From a virus: a stretch of 34,837 nt of DNA. Positions 22,625 to 30,477 of this stretch are shown here, piece after piece. The notes beneath the pieces were generated by a model. The model had not been told where the DNA came from and made no database searches. It saw only the letters and a list, made by a program, of their open reading frames with translations. The translations under genes and the position numbers were made by a program. Every line of letters starts with the position of its first letter. Within the stretch, counting starts at the first letter, position 1. The stretch is from the IMG/VR virus record IMGVR_UViG_3300030108_000549, positions 1 to 34,837 of that record; one strand, written 5' to 3'.

Positions 22625-23247
22625 GCAACCACCTGATTCGTATCAACAGAAGCGGAAATCACCACAGATCCGCACACGATTTCTCCATATACAATCGGAT
22701 GTGCTGTTCCGGCTCTCGATGTATTTTGCACCCCTGAGAAGTTAAAAGATATTCGTGGGTCATCTTCTGGCTCATCAAAATCAGGTAATGGAAATAATAT
22801 TTCAGAAACTCCATTTAAAACTAACCCTGCACCTACAGCACTAAGAGCCGTACCAACAGTTGTTAATGTTCCAATAGTACCTGGGTTTAAAGGGCCAAAT
22901 ACTCCAAAGGCAGACTTTCCAAATAACCCAGCACCAGGGAATAAAAAACTAGCTCCAATTAAAGCACCACCTAATAAAATTCTTTGAAAAGTACTACCAC
23001 CAGCACCACTTATGACAGGTACGAAATGTATTTCTGATTTTCCTATAGGATCATGTATTTGATCTTTATCTAATTCATTATCTCCAACTAATACTTGATA
23101 ATATCTATTATTCATATATGCTTCTAGTTTTGGAAAATTTGTTATTAAAAATTTAACTGCTTCTGCTGTTGTTTTTACAACAGCCTCAAATTCATCTTGA
23201 CCTAAAAACTCAGCAAGTTCTCCATGTAATTTAATTTTTCTGAGCAT
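22621..23247 (-). CDS. I: Tail assembly protein I
   Basis: 208 aa, lambda gpI family. The N-terminal MLRKIKLHGELAEFLGQDEF is the ubiquitin-like start of gpI, followed by LEAYMNNRYYQVLVGDNEL and EIHFVPVISGAGG. A Gly-rich hydrophobic region at about 88-150 (ILLGGALIGASFLFPGAG) matches the membrane-like part of gpI. Acts in tail tip assembly with J, K and L. Its start lies within K (17-nt overlap), and its end overlaps J. Confidence 0.9.
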   Translation of the reverse strand: MLRKIKLHGELAEFLGQDEFEAVVKTTAEAVKFLITNFPKLEAYMNNRYYQVLVGDNELDKDQIHDPIGKSEIHFVPVISGAGGSTFQRILLGGALIGASFLFPGAGLFGKSAFGVFGPLNPGTIGTLTTVGTALSAVGAGLVLNGVSEILFPLPDFDEPEDDPRISFNFSGVQNTSRAGTAHPIVYGEIVCGSVVISASVDTNQVVA

Positions 23248-23938
23248 AACGATACCTCTTACCAGTACATTTTTGTAACCACTCAGAATATGGCTCTCTA
23301 CAAGATAGTCTATCGGCTAAATGATGTAAAACCATATCTCCTAAAAAAATAGCTACATGATTTAAAGTTGGATGTAATATTGACATCAATAATACATCAC
23401 CTTTTTTTAAATTCTCATCTTTATCAAGTTCTCTAAATCCAGTTTGTATTGCATACTTTTCAAACAAAGGATTATCTAAAAATTCTTCTGGTGACATACT
23501 TCTTTCATAATCCAATAAATTTATACTTAGTTTTTGCTGATAATAATCCCGAACTAAAGCCCAACAATCTGTTATACCCCAAACCCATTCTCTTCCTATT
23601 AATGGTGCTTTATAACCTTGTGGCTCATAATATCCCCATGTTTCTAGCTTTGGATTAACTATATACCAAGGTAAATTACTATCCTCACAACCAACTTTAT
23701 CCGCTTGCGTAGGCTCTGGTGAGGAGACAGGATGGCTATGAAAAACTCCAATAATATCTCCTAGTTTATCTGCTTTTACATAATCTTCTGGATCAAGAAT
23801 AAAACATTGATTAGCTGTTATAGATAAATTACGACAAGGAAAATATCTTTCTTTACCTTTTACATTTAAAACTAAACCAACAGCTTCTTTAGGGTCTTGG
23901 TCTTTCGCATGAAGTAATGCAGTTTCTTTCCAATTCAT
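23231..23938 (-). CDS. K: Tail tip protein K: JAMM and NlpC/P60 domains
   Basis: 235 aa from ATG 23938, which overlaps the L stop as ATGA; a longer ORF beginning at 23980 is less likely. Residues 1-95 form a Mov34/JAB metalloprotease-like domain with HSHP (H67, H69) and D80 (TQAD), with Thr where JAMM has Ser. Residues about 110-235 form an NlpC/P60 domain with C125 (TDCWALV) and H194 (LNHVAIF). In lambda-like phages K helps assemble the tail tip and may cut peptidoglycan during DNA entry. Both active sites look complete. Confidence 0.92.
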   Translation of the reverse strand: MNWKETALLHAKDQDPKEAVGLVLNVKGKERYFPCRNLSITANQCFILDPEDYVKADKLGDIIGVFHSHPVSSPEPTQADKVGCEDSNLPWYIVNPKLETWGYYEPQGYKAPLIGREWVWGITDCWALVRDYYQQKLSINLLDYERSMSPEEFLDNPLFEKYAIQTGFRELDKDENLKKGDVLLMSILHPTLNHVAIFLGDMVLHHLADRLSCREPYSEWLQKCTGKRYRYAQKN

Positions 23939-24543
23939 CCTATAAATGTACCTATAGACGGAAAAAGATCTCTGGTGCATTGACGTTTTGGCGCACGAAT
24001 ACCAGCCATATCAAAAACTGCTGCTAATTCAAATTGAACTACAGTTCTATTTTCTGCTGATTTTCGATCTATATAATATACCTCTCTAGGAAACTCTGCA
24101 TCTGGATCAGGAGTGCCAAATGGATTAGTTGCACCAGAAAAATTAGCAACATCTAAAAATTTTGCCATTGTTCTAATTCTTGTCACTTTAGCCCCTGTCA
24201 AATCATTACCAGCCGTAAAACTATTTGCAGCCAACAATACAGCCGACATACTAGGAGTTCCCATATTACTTACAGTTATTGTTGGTCTTGGTAATTGTCC
24301 TCGTTGAAATGCAAAACCAGTAGCCTCTACAGGGAATCTAAGATATTCCTCTCCATTCCAAAAAATATTTCCATATGCATCAAGATCGCTACCAGAATGA
24401 AATCTATGTACTGTAGTTATATTTGTGGGATTACCTGTAGCGTAATTAAGTCCTTCTTTTAATTCAAGTTTAAATAACTCAATAATTGAGGATGGATTTA
24501 CTTTTTGTATATCACTAAAAACAGGTGCAGTATCTATTGTCAT
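23935..24543 (-). CDS. L: Minor tail protein L lacking the Fe-S cysteine domain
   Basis: 202 aa against 232 in lambda. Residues 15-185 match gpL: IELFKLELKEG, VHRFHSGSDLDAYGN, and RLPRPTITVSNM-like QLPRPTITVSNM. Lambda gpL ends in a domain with cysteines that hold a [4Fe-4S] cluster. Here the protein stops soon after APKRQC, leaving one C-terminal Cys (about 189) and the tail FPSIGTFIG, so that cluster cannot form. ATGA overlaps on both sides show the short end is genuine and not a frameshift error. Connects the tube to the tip. Confidence 0.9.
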   Translation of the reverse strand: MTIDTAPVFSDIQKVNPSSIIELFKLELKEGLNYATGNPTNITTVHRFHSGSDLDAYGNIFWNGEEYLRFPVEATGFAFQRGQLPRPTITVSNMGTPSMSAVLLAANSFTAGNDLTGAKVTRIRTMAKFLDVANFSGATNPFGTPDPDAEFPREVYYIDRKSAENRTVVQFELAAVFDMAGIRAPKRQCTRDLFPSIGTFIG

Positions 24544-25109
24544 GGTTCAAATTTCTGTACAAATGTAGCTGTTATCGTAGCTAAATTAGGCAAATCAATT
24601 ACCTTACTCCATTCTGGACATACAAATTTATATGATGCTGATTTTGTTATAGATACATTACCGTTTGTTGTCGCACCACTAGCTGCTGTAACCAAAAAAT
24701 TATTAGCATTAGTAATAGAAGAAACTATATAAGTACCATCAGCAGCAGTTCCAGAGGTAAAGTCAATAACCAAAGAATCACCAGCGAATAATCTATGATT
24801 TGCAACAGTTATAGTTATAGTCGTACTACTTTGTGAATATGTTCCTGTTTTAGTAAAAGCTTCTCTTGGTGGAGAGTATGTAAAACTTGCCTTATCTTGC
24901 GCTCTTTCTTGTAAAAAATATTCAATCGTATCTGACTCTTCCTCAGTAATATTTTCCCATTTTAAATTAAAAATTTTAGGATCTTGATTATTTGGCAAAC
25001 CAAAGCCTAAACGATGCTCAAATCCATCAGCAAAAGATACAACCTTAGTTTTTGGTTGTGATTTTTTAGTAACACTAAATGAAGGTTCAATAGCTGGAAA
25101 GTTTGCCAT
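24540..25109 (-). CDS. M: Minor tail protein M with an inserted domain
   Basis: 189 aa against 109 in lambda gpM. Residues 1-84 and 158-189 match gpM: KTKVVSFADGFEHRLGFGL, TEEESDTIEYFLQERA, then YKFVCPEWSKVIDLPNLATI. Between them, about 85-158, sits a beta-rich, Thr/Ser/Ala-rich insertion (TITITVANHRLFAGDSL, DGTYIVSSITNANN). It abuts the tape measure stop upstream and overlaps L by ATGA. The inserted domain may project from the tail tip. Confidence 0.88.
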   Translation of the reverse strand: MANFPAIEPSFSVTKKSQPKTKVVSFADGFEHRLGFGLPNNQDPKIFNLKWENITEEESDTIEYFLQERAQDKASFTYSPPREAFTKTGTYSQSSTTITITVANHRLFAGDSLVIDFTSGTAADGTYIVSSITNANNFLVTAASGATTNGNVSITKSASYKFVCPEWSKVIDLPNLATITATFVQKFEP

Positions 25110-27191
25110 TTATCTTAAAAGTCCTCCTGGTCTTTTTTGTTTAATCATTTCTGATTGAATAGCAACAGCTAAAGCCTTGCCAAATTGTTCTGATCTCGCA
25201 GAGTCTCCTTCTACAGAGCTACCAGAAGCATCTACATTTACAACAATATTACCAACACCTCCAGAACTTTGCACTCCAAGCTTTCCATTCGCACCACGTT
25301 TCAACGGCATGATTGCTTCCGGGCCAGCTTCGCCCATAAGCCCCATTCCTTGGGCCATAGGAAATAATGTGGGCTTTTTAATTATGCCCCCATACGCAAA
25401 CTTAGAAATTTTATTACCAGCATCGTATACATTTCCCATTGCATTTTTACCACCTGTTATTCGATCAAAAAATGGAAAAGGGCTTAAGAAGTTAAGCAAT
25501 GATGCTCTTACAAGCATTCTGGTGAGATCAGACATAATTGATCTTGCTAAATCACTAAAATTTAACTTACCTGTCATTACAAAATTTACTAAAGCGTCTT
25601 CCATACCTTTAAATGCACTACCTACAGCATCTTGAGTTTGCTTGGCAAAATCACCGATAGTGTCAAAATATGCTTTAGCTCCCTTTTGAATATTATTAAG
25701 AGATTCAGTTGTCTCATTTTTAGAGGTTTTATTTAAATCAGCTACAGTTCCTTTAAACTGACCTGTTAGACCATCATAAACATTACCACCAACAGTAAAA
25801 TCTTTTGGAATAAATTGTGATCGTAAATCTGATTGTGCTGATGCTTTAATACCTACTTGTGTTGCTCTATTTTTTATAAGTTCTCTTTTCAGTTGATTTG
25901 CATGCTTAGTATCTTGTTTTGCTAAAACTTTTAATCTTGCATCAATATTTCTTATTTGCCTATCAGCTTCTTCTATTGTTTTTCTCAATCCTTCTTCTTT
26001 CATTTCTATTTGAAACTTTTTAACACGTTTAATTACTTCATTAAAAGCTCCAACTGCTTGTGCTGCAAAAGTTTGGAATGCTGCACCCATTGGTCTTAAT
26101 ATATCCCCTAAACTATCTTTTAGATTAGACATTTCTGTCCTTAACCTATCACCAGCAGCTTCTGGACTTGCAGCAAGTATTTCTGCATTTTCTCCATAAG
26201 TATCAAATAATTTTTCTGCAAACTTCATAAAATCATCTAACGTAACTTTACCTTGCTCTAATGCCTTATCTAATTCTGCTGGAGTTTTATCCATAGAATC
26301 TGCAAATAAAGTAAACGCACCGGGTAGTCTTTCACCCAATTGTTGTCTTAATTCTTCGGCTGATACTTTGCCTTTTGAGAACACCTGGCTAGTCGCTCTC
26401 ATAGCAGCTTTCATGTCTTCTAAGTTTCCACCAGTTCCTCTAATACCAGCAGCTATTGCTTTAAATACTTTTTCAGCATCAGCAGTTTCTTTACCAGCAC
26501 CTTTTACAGAAGCAGTTAATGAGGTAAATTGTCTTACTATTACATCTTGAGGTATTGCTAATTTTTTACTTCTATCAGCTAAGAATTCTTGCGATTTAGC
26601 AAATTCTTTTGTGTCGCCAATAACAAGTTTTAAAGCTTTTCTTTGTAATTCTAATGCTGCATCATAATCAGCAACCTCTCCAATACTTTGACGAACCATT
26701 CCTACTTGCGCACCAACAGCAGCACCAACAGCAGCACCAGCAGGGCCGCCAATACCCAAACCAATACCAGCACCTATAGCACCTTCTGGCCCTCCAAAAA
26801 TACCACCAGCCGCTATAGCTCCAGCACCTTTAGCAAAACCTCCTAATTTACTTTTAAAACCAGTAGTGCCAGCACCAGCCTTTCTCATCTGTGCATCTAA
26901 TTTCGCAATATCAGCAGTAAGCTGTTTAAATTCAACACTTGTAACATCAGCCATGTTACGCAAACCATTCAAAGCATTTCTTTGAGCTTGCATTGCGTTC
27001 AAACTATTTCTTGCTCCAGCACCTAATTTATTAAATTCACTCTTTACTTTTGCAATTGAATCTTTTGATAAAGATTTAAAATCTTTATTAAGTCTTGTTG
27101 TCTCACCACGAAGCCTTTTAAATGCTTTTGCTACCTCACCCTCACCTTTCGTTAAAAAAGCAATATTAATTTGTGAAGTTTGTTTAGCCAT
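25110..27191 (-). CDS. H: Tail tape measure protein
   Basis: 693 aa. Coiled-coil N-terminus (KAFKRLRGETTRLNKDF), a Gly/Ala-rich hydrophobic stretch at about 125-165 (PEGAIGAGIGLGIGGPAGAA), and the conserved tape-measure segment KVSAEELRQQLGERLPGAF with TPAELDKALEQGKVTLDDF. The C-terminus has the lambda H-type region FKGMEDALVNFVMTGKLNF, cut during maturation in lambda. At about 1.5 Angstrom per residue the tail would be about 100 nm, an estimate. Lies between the G-T chaperones and M. Confidence 0.92.
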   Translation of the reverse strand: MAKQTSQINIAFLTKGEGEVAKAFKRLRGETTRLNKDFKSLSKDSIAKVKSEFNKLGAGARNSLNAMQAQRNALNGLRNMADVTSVEFKQLTADIAKLDAQMRKAGAGTTGFKSKLGGFAKGAGAIAAGGIFGGPEGAIGAGIGLGIGGPAGAAVGAAVGAQVGMVRQSIGEVADYDAALELQRKALKLVIGDTKEFAKSQEFLADRSKKLAIPQDVIVRQFTSLTASVKGAGKETADAEKVFKAIAAGIRGTGGNLEDMKAAMRATSQVFSKGKVSAEELRQQLGERLPGAFTLFADSMDKTPAELDKALEQGKVTLDDFMKFAEKLFDTYGENAEILAASPEAAGDRLRTEMSNLKDSLGDILRPMGAAFQTFAAQAVGAFNEVIKRVKKFQIEMKEEGLRKTIEEADRQIRNIDARLKVLAKQDTKHANQLKRELIKNRATQVGIKASAQSDLRSQFIPKDFTVGGNVYDGLTGQFKGTVADLNKTSKNETTESLNNIQKGAKAYFDTIGDFAKQTQDAVGSAFKGMEDALVNFVMTGKLNFSDLARSIMSDLTRMLVRASLLNFLSPFPFFDRITGGKNAMGNVYDAGNKISKFAYGGIIKKPTLFPMAQGMGLMGEAGPEAIMPLKRGANGKLGVQSSGGVGNIVVNVDASGSSVEGDSARSEQFGKALAVAIQSEMIKQKRPGGLLR

Positions 27192-27871
27192 TTATTTTTT
27201 TTCCTTATTAAGTTCTTTCAAGGCTGTATGTTCCATAATTTGTAGCTCTTCTAAAATTTTACGCCTATCTGTAATATTGTAAAGGTCAAACATACCACCT
27301 TGCATAAAAAGAACTTCATACTTTAATCCTACAAAACCTCCAAAGGAAGTACTCCATTGTGTCTGCATATTACAAAAGATCATAACAGCATCCCAATTAT
27401 CCTCATACACCTCAAAATTATCTTTATCTTTTTTAATTTTCTCGGTTGGCAGTTTTAGACCGAATGCTTTTGCGTCATCTTGTGTTTCATCAATTACTTC
27501 TTTACCCGAACCTAACCAATGTAAAACTGCCTCTTTTAGTTTTTTACTTTTTCTTCAACTAAAGATTTAGTGTATGACTGAGATACTGCTCTTAACCAAT
27601 AAGCATCTTCCATCATTTCTTTTAAATTTTGGTTATTAAATGGAATATCATCACCATTTTCTTCTTTCATATTTTCCCATCCAGCAAGCATCATTTTTAG
27701 CATTTCAAATTCTGTTTTACTTTCTGCTGCATTTTGATACTCACTTACTTTCAATCTTTTGAAAATAGCAATAAATTCATTTTCTTCATAAACGCCAGCA
27801 TCAGTCTCACTAGGTTCACGAACAACAACAGGCCATTTAAATGTTTTGTTCTTTTTTCTTACAAAAGTCAT
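27192..27871 (-). CDS. GT: Tail assembly chaperone G-T made by -1 frameshift
   Basis: Frame 0 runs 27871 to 27539. A -1 slip at A_AAA_AAC (27545-27539) continues in the T frame to 27192, giving 111 + 115 = 226 aa. The T frame is open from the slip site: LKEAVLHWLGSGKEVIDET, then DNWDAVMIFCNMQTQW and GLKYEVLFMQGGM, typical of T-parts ('W..F..C.TQW'). An ATG at 27408-27410 is internal to it and not needed as a start. In lambda the G:GT ratio controls assembly of the tape measure and tube; GT bridges to the tube subunit. Confidence 0.9.
27536..27871 (-). CDS. G: Tail assembly chaperone G
   Basis: 111 aa, the product made when ribosomes do not shift. The sequence KVSEYQNAAESKTEFEMLK and DAYWLRAVSQSYTKSLVEE fits the alpha-helical gpG fold that coats the tape measure before tube polymerisation. 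It ends VKN with TAA right after the slippery heptamer. A 9-bp hairpin ends 2 nt before the ATG, and no Shine-Dalgarno sequence is visible, so expression may be restrained. Confidence 0.9.
   Translation of the reverse strand: MTFVRKKNKTFKWPVVVREPSETDAGVYEENEFIAIFKRLKVSEYQNAAESKTEFEMLKMMLAGWENMKEENGDDIPFNNQNLKEMMEDAYWLRAVSQSYTKSLVEEKVKN
27539..27545 (-). promoter_or_regulatory. Programmed -1 frameshift site A_AAA_AAC
   Basis: The heptamer AAAAAAC, read GTA AAA AAC then TAA in frame 0, fits X_XXY_YYZ exactly. The -1 frame continues open for 115 codons with T-part features. The stop immediately after the heptamer places it at the last possible position. I did not find an obvious strong downstream hairpin. 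Confidence 0.92.
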
Positions 27872-27873
27872 AA

Positions 27874-27901
27874 AGTGTAGAAATAAATATACTTCTACAC
27901 T
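27874..27901 (-). other. 9-bp hairpin before the G start codon
   Basis: AGTGTAGAA and TTCTACACT form a perfect 9-bp stem with a 10-nt A/T-rich loop, between the tail tube stop (27924) and the G start codon (27871). There is no T-tract, so it is unlikely to be an intrinsic terminator. It may protect the tube mRNA 3' end or hinder initiation of G. Confidence 0.6.
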
Positions 27902-27923
27902 CTAGCTCTTATCTAACTAAAAG

Positions 27924-28856
27924 TTAAGTGTAGACAATCGATAGCTCATCATTTGCTGAACTTGGTACAAGTGTGTATGGTATTTCAAGCATAGTAACGC
28001 CATCCATCTCTCCATAACTTACGTCACCAATATCAACTTTAGTACTACTAAATCTACAAATATTACCAGCAGCAGTACCATGAGTAACTGTTAAGTTTCC
28101 AAGAGAAGAATCAGTTAAAGCAGCAGCAAAATAGTCTTTAGTACCTGTTAATGGAGCTTCTAATGTTACTGAACCATTTGCAGCCCTATCAGTAATAAGT
28201 ACTTCTTTTGTACCGCCAACTAGTTCTCTATAAACAATTGAATTACCTATATCAAAATTAAGACTTTGCAAAGCACCAGCAAAACTCAATAACTGAAAAC
28301 TTGTAGTATTACCATTTTTAAATATTAATGGACTTGCTTGGTTTCCATAAGTTACTGAAGGCAATGCTGCGTCAGAAGGAGCATTGTATATCCCGGTAAA
28401 AGAAAAATCAAGGGTTGGAATTGCTCCTACCTCTGCTGACAATGAAACATTGCCTCGACACCCGGTAACAACGTGCCTTACTCCATCTACATTGTAATGA
28501 ATAGTAACTGATGAAAAGTTAGACGAGATAGGTTCATAAGTTACAGAAGTTCCAGAGCTAATAGTCTCTGAAAGCCCACACGCCTTAAGCGCACTTCCGT
28601 ACCTGGGCGCTGCTCCGGCTGTTCCAGACCCAGCAAATTCAACGCTGAATGTACATTCAACTCTGGTGTTAGCTAGTAACTGTTGTGATGAGCCAAGATA
28701 TGGTCTAACCACATCTCTATTAACAACATCACTTGATTGTGGTGTAATACTTAGATCAGTTACAAGAACTACATCTGTTGCGGCTGGAGTTGGGTCAGAT
28801 CCATAGGAACTTTCCGCTTCAATTAGAATTACTCTCTTCCTTGTCAGTAGTGCCAT
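27924..28856 (-). CDS. Major tail tube protein
   Basis: 310 aa, in the position of lambda V. MALLTRKRVILIEAESSYGSD, then DVVLVTDLSITPQS and LEIPYTLVPSSANDELSIVY. Beta-rich, uncharged, without signal or membrane segment, as expected of a hexameric tube subunit. It is longer than lambda V (246 aa), with Ser/Thr-rich middle and C-terminal segments that may form a decoration domain. Name based on position and composition. Confidence 0.8.
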   Translation of the reverse strand: MALLTRKRVILIEAESSYGSDPTPAATDVVLVTDLSITPQSSDVVNRDVVRPYLGSSQQLLANTRVECTFSVEFAGSGTAGAAPRYGSALKACGLSETISSGTSVTYEPISSNFSSVTIHYNVDGVRHVVTGCRGNVSLSAEVGAIPTLDFSFTGIYNAPSDAALPSVTYGNQASPLIFKNGNTTSFQLLSFAGALQSLNFDIGNSIVYRELVGGTKEVLITDRAANGSVTLEAPLTGTKDYFAAALTDSSLGNLTVTHGTAAGNICRFSSTKVDIGDVSYGEMDGVTMLEIPYTLVPSSANDELSIVYT

Positions 28857-28971
28857 CTGTTTTTACCTCTGTGGGGAGTTCTGCTGGTTTTGTTTGTTGA
28901 ACTAGCTTTCGTTTGCCAGTTTTGGGGTTAAGAATGTAAGTTCCACCCTCGTTTGGGATTTCATATTCCAT
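28819..28971 (-). CDS. Small 50-aa protein upstream of the tail tube gene
   Basis: ATG 28971 to TGA 28819, overlapping the start of the tail tube gene by 38 nt. Sequence begins MEYEIPNEGGTYILNPKTGK and ends in a polar tail rich in Thr, Asp, Glu and Ser. It reads as a real protein and fills the gap between the tail terminator and tube genes. Function unknown; translational coupling to the tube gene is likely. Confidence 0.6.
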   Translation of the reverse strand: MEYEIPNEGGTYILNPKTGKRKLVQQTKPAELPTEVKTDGTTDKEESNSN

Positions 28972-29012
28972 AATAATCAATCAGGGTTGATAGGCTTCAC
29001 AATACATCATAG

Positions 29013-29441
29013 CTATGTCGTTAAACTGTTATATAAAGTTCTGTACTCTATATCAAACTCACAAGATATAACCCCTGCTGGTTGATCTGCTTCTAAAATC
29101 TCGAATGATGTTGTTGATGGTCTTATATCAATACATAAGCCGCCAAGAGTAGTATCAGTTAAGACTTTATTATGCAGACTTTCAATAGTTGGATCAGCAA
29201 CATTATCTGGAACTGCTCCTCTTGCTACAACAGTTATACGAATTCTTAATTCATGAGTAACAGAATTATAAAAGCTACTTGTGTCTTGTGGTGTATCACT
29301 TATAGGTTCAATAATTATTGCTGGAGTCTCAGATCTTGTAAACGCTTCAGCCCTTGATCTATATATTCTAGTTCCCACACCGGTAGTTCCAGCAAGATTT
29401 GTTTTTACTTTTGCTAGAATCTGTTCTCTTTTAGTAGCCAT
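29013..29441 (-). CDS. Tail terminator or completion protein (U-like)
   Basis: 142 aa, located between the FII-like connector and the tube, where lambda has Z and U. The layout, helix then beta strands (REQILAKVKTNLAG, RSETPAIIIEPISDT, THELRIRITVVARG, CEFDIEYRTLY), matches gpU-type terminators. Length is close to lambda U (131 aa). Only one gene is present where lambda has two, so it may do both jobs. Z-like identity not excluded. Confidence 0.7.
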   Translation of the reverse strand: MATKREQILAKVKTNLAGTTGVGTRIYRSRAEAFTRSETPAIIIEPISDTPQDTSSFYNSVTHELRIRITVVARGAVPDNVADPTIESLHNKVLTDTTLGGLCIDIRPSTTSFEILEADQPAGVISCEFDIEYRTLYNSLTT

Positions 29442-29442
29442 A

Positions 29443-29721
29443 TTAGACCTTAGTTAATGAAATTTTACATAAAGTTCCATCATCTATTTTTCTTACATTT
29501 CTGACTTTGTATTTAACATCGCTTACTTCTATTTGTGTATCAAAAGCAATAGTTCCAAGATCTACAGTCTTTACTGTTAACTCATAATCAGTTGTCAAAA
29601 CAACACCATCAGCAATTACTTCATCAGGCTGCTCTAATATACCTTTATAAGTTTGATTGTCATAAAAAACATTCTCTGAAAAATCTCCAAAGAATGTATT
29701 TATATCTTCTGTAAAAGCCAT
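29443..29721 (-). CDS. Head-tail connector, FII-like
   Basis: 92 aa. MAFTEDINTFFGDFSENVFY then YKGILEQPDEV, followed by VSDVKYKVRNVRKIDDGTLCKISL, fits the small beta-barrel FII family that forms the second ring under the portal. It follows head genes and precedes the tail terminator, as in lambda. An intrinsic-terminator-like hairpin lies 3 nt upstream of its start codon. Confidence 0.75.
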   Translation of the reverse strand: MAFTEDINTFFGDFSENVFYDNQTYKGILEQPDEVIADGVVLTTDYELTVKTVDLGTIAFDTQIEVSDVKYKVRNVRKIDDGTLCKISLTKV

Positions 29722-29724
29722 AAG

Positions 29725-29746
29725 AAAAAGCCCTCAAGAGAGAGCT
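29725..29746 (-). terminator. Terminator-like hairpin inside the head operon
   Basis: On the minus strand AGCTCTC (29746-29740) pairs with GAGGGCT (29735-29729) over 7 bp with one G-U, loop TCTT, followed by five T residues. It lies between the head structural gene and the FII-like gene. It probably lets only part of the transcripts continue, since essential tail genes lie beyond. Confidence 0.7.
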
Positions 29747-29752
29747 ACATGT

Positions 29753-30136
29753 TTAGCCGTACTTTTTAAGACCAACTAGGTTGATACTAAAAGTAAATGT
29801 TGGTGATGAACCGCCAATTGTCTGAACAATCTTAATGTAACGCTTGCATTCATCTTTATTAATTGCAAGTGTTTGCATTGAGGCAGATCCTGTTACCTGA
29901 GTAAAAGTAGCACCAGATAAATCTGTATATGTACCACTTGAAGCGTCAGATTCAGTAATTTTTATATCTAATGTTGGAGAAGAACCGCCACCAGCAGCAC
30001 TATCCAAAATTAACATTACATCTCCATCATATTCGAGAAGATCTATTGCACTTGATGTAGCTGTGCTTGTTACAGCAGCAGTAGCAACACCAGCAACAAC
30101 AGTTAGTTTTTCTAAGTTCTGTTGTATAACAGACAT
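29753..30136 (-). CDS. Head structural or decoration protein
   Basis: 127 aa, Ser/Thr/Gly/Ala-rich and beta-type: VVAGVATAAVTSTATSSAID, SGTYTDLSGATFTQVTGSAS, TFTFSINLVGLKKYG. Proteins with the 'ASSGTYTDL.GATF' pattern occur in many siphovirus head modules, from memory. A strong AGGAGGA RBS precedes it, and a terminator-like hairpin follows. High expression and location suggest a capsid decoration protein, but this is not proved. Confidence 0.6.
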   Translation of the reverse strand: MSVIQQNLEKLTVVAGVATAAVTSTATSSAIDLLEYDGDVMLILDSAAGGGSSPTLDIKITESDASSGTYTDLSGATFTQVTGSASMQTLAINKDECKRYIKIVQTIGGSSPTFTFSINLVGLKKYG

Positions 30137-30152
30137 TTTAAGATTCCTCCTG

Positions 30153-30476
30153 TTAAGAAATATACTTCTCTAATTCTGCAATTAGAGTAGTTTTGTTTTG
30201 TCTTTTATCGAGTTCTAATCCAAGAGTACGACCATAAGCTTCTAGTTGCGCCTTTGTCATTTGAGAAAAGTCAACTTCGTCACTATCGGTAGGCTCTGGC
30301 TCGACAATCGTAACTGATTCTGTACTGGCAATAGGAGCTTCACAAACTTCAACAGCTAATTCAGCTTTCTCTACAGCTATTAAATACTGACCAGTTTGCT
30401 CTTTAACATCAACGATAGTGCCAGCACTCGTAGGAGTGCCAGCTATCATTGTTGCTCTTAGCAATTTAACCTTCAT
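30153..30476 (-). CDS. HeH/LEM-domain head protein
   Basis: 107 aa. An N-terminal beta part (KVKLLRATMIAGTPTSAGT), an acidic linker (about 45-70, VEPEPTDSDEVDF) and a C-terminal helix-extended-helix domain, residues 72-107 (MTKAQLEAYGRTLGLELDKR...LIAELEKY). HeH/SAP-like domains bind DNA; related proteins follow capsid genes in many phages and may aid packaging, comparable in place to lambda FI. It starts 1 nt beyond the capsid stop, so is coupled to it. Confidence 0.75.
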   Translation of the reverse strand: MKVKLLRATMIAGTPTSAGTIVDVKEQTGQYLIAVEKAELAVEVCEAPIASTESVTIVEPEPTDSDEVDFSQMTKAQLEAYGRTLGLELDKRQNKTTLIAELEKYIS

Positions 30477-30477
30477 G

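Noticed and set aside
23939-23980. N-terminal extension of K to 23980
   Set aside because: ATG 23938 overlaps the L stop as ATGA and begins the conserved domain; the extension is out-of-frame L coding sequence.
27192-27410. Independent T gene starting at the ATG at 27408-27410
   Set aside because: The frame is open upstream to the slippery site and T-part homology-like sequence begins before this ATG.
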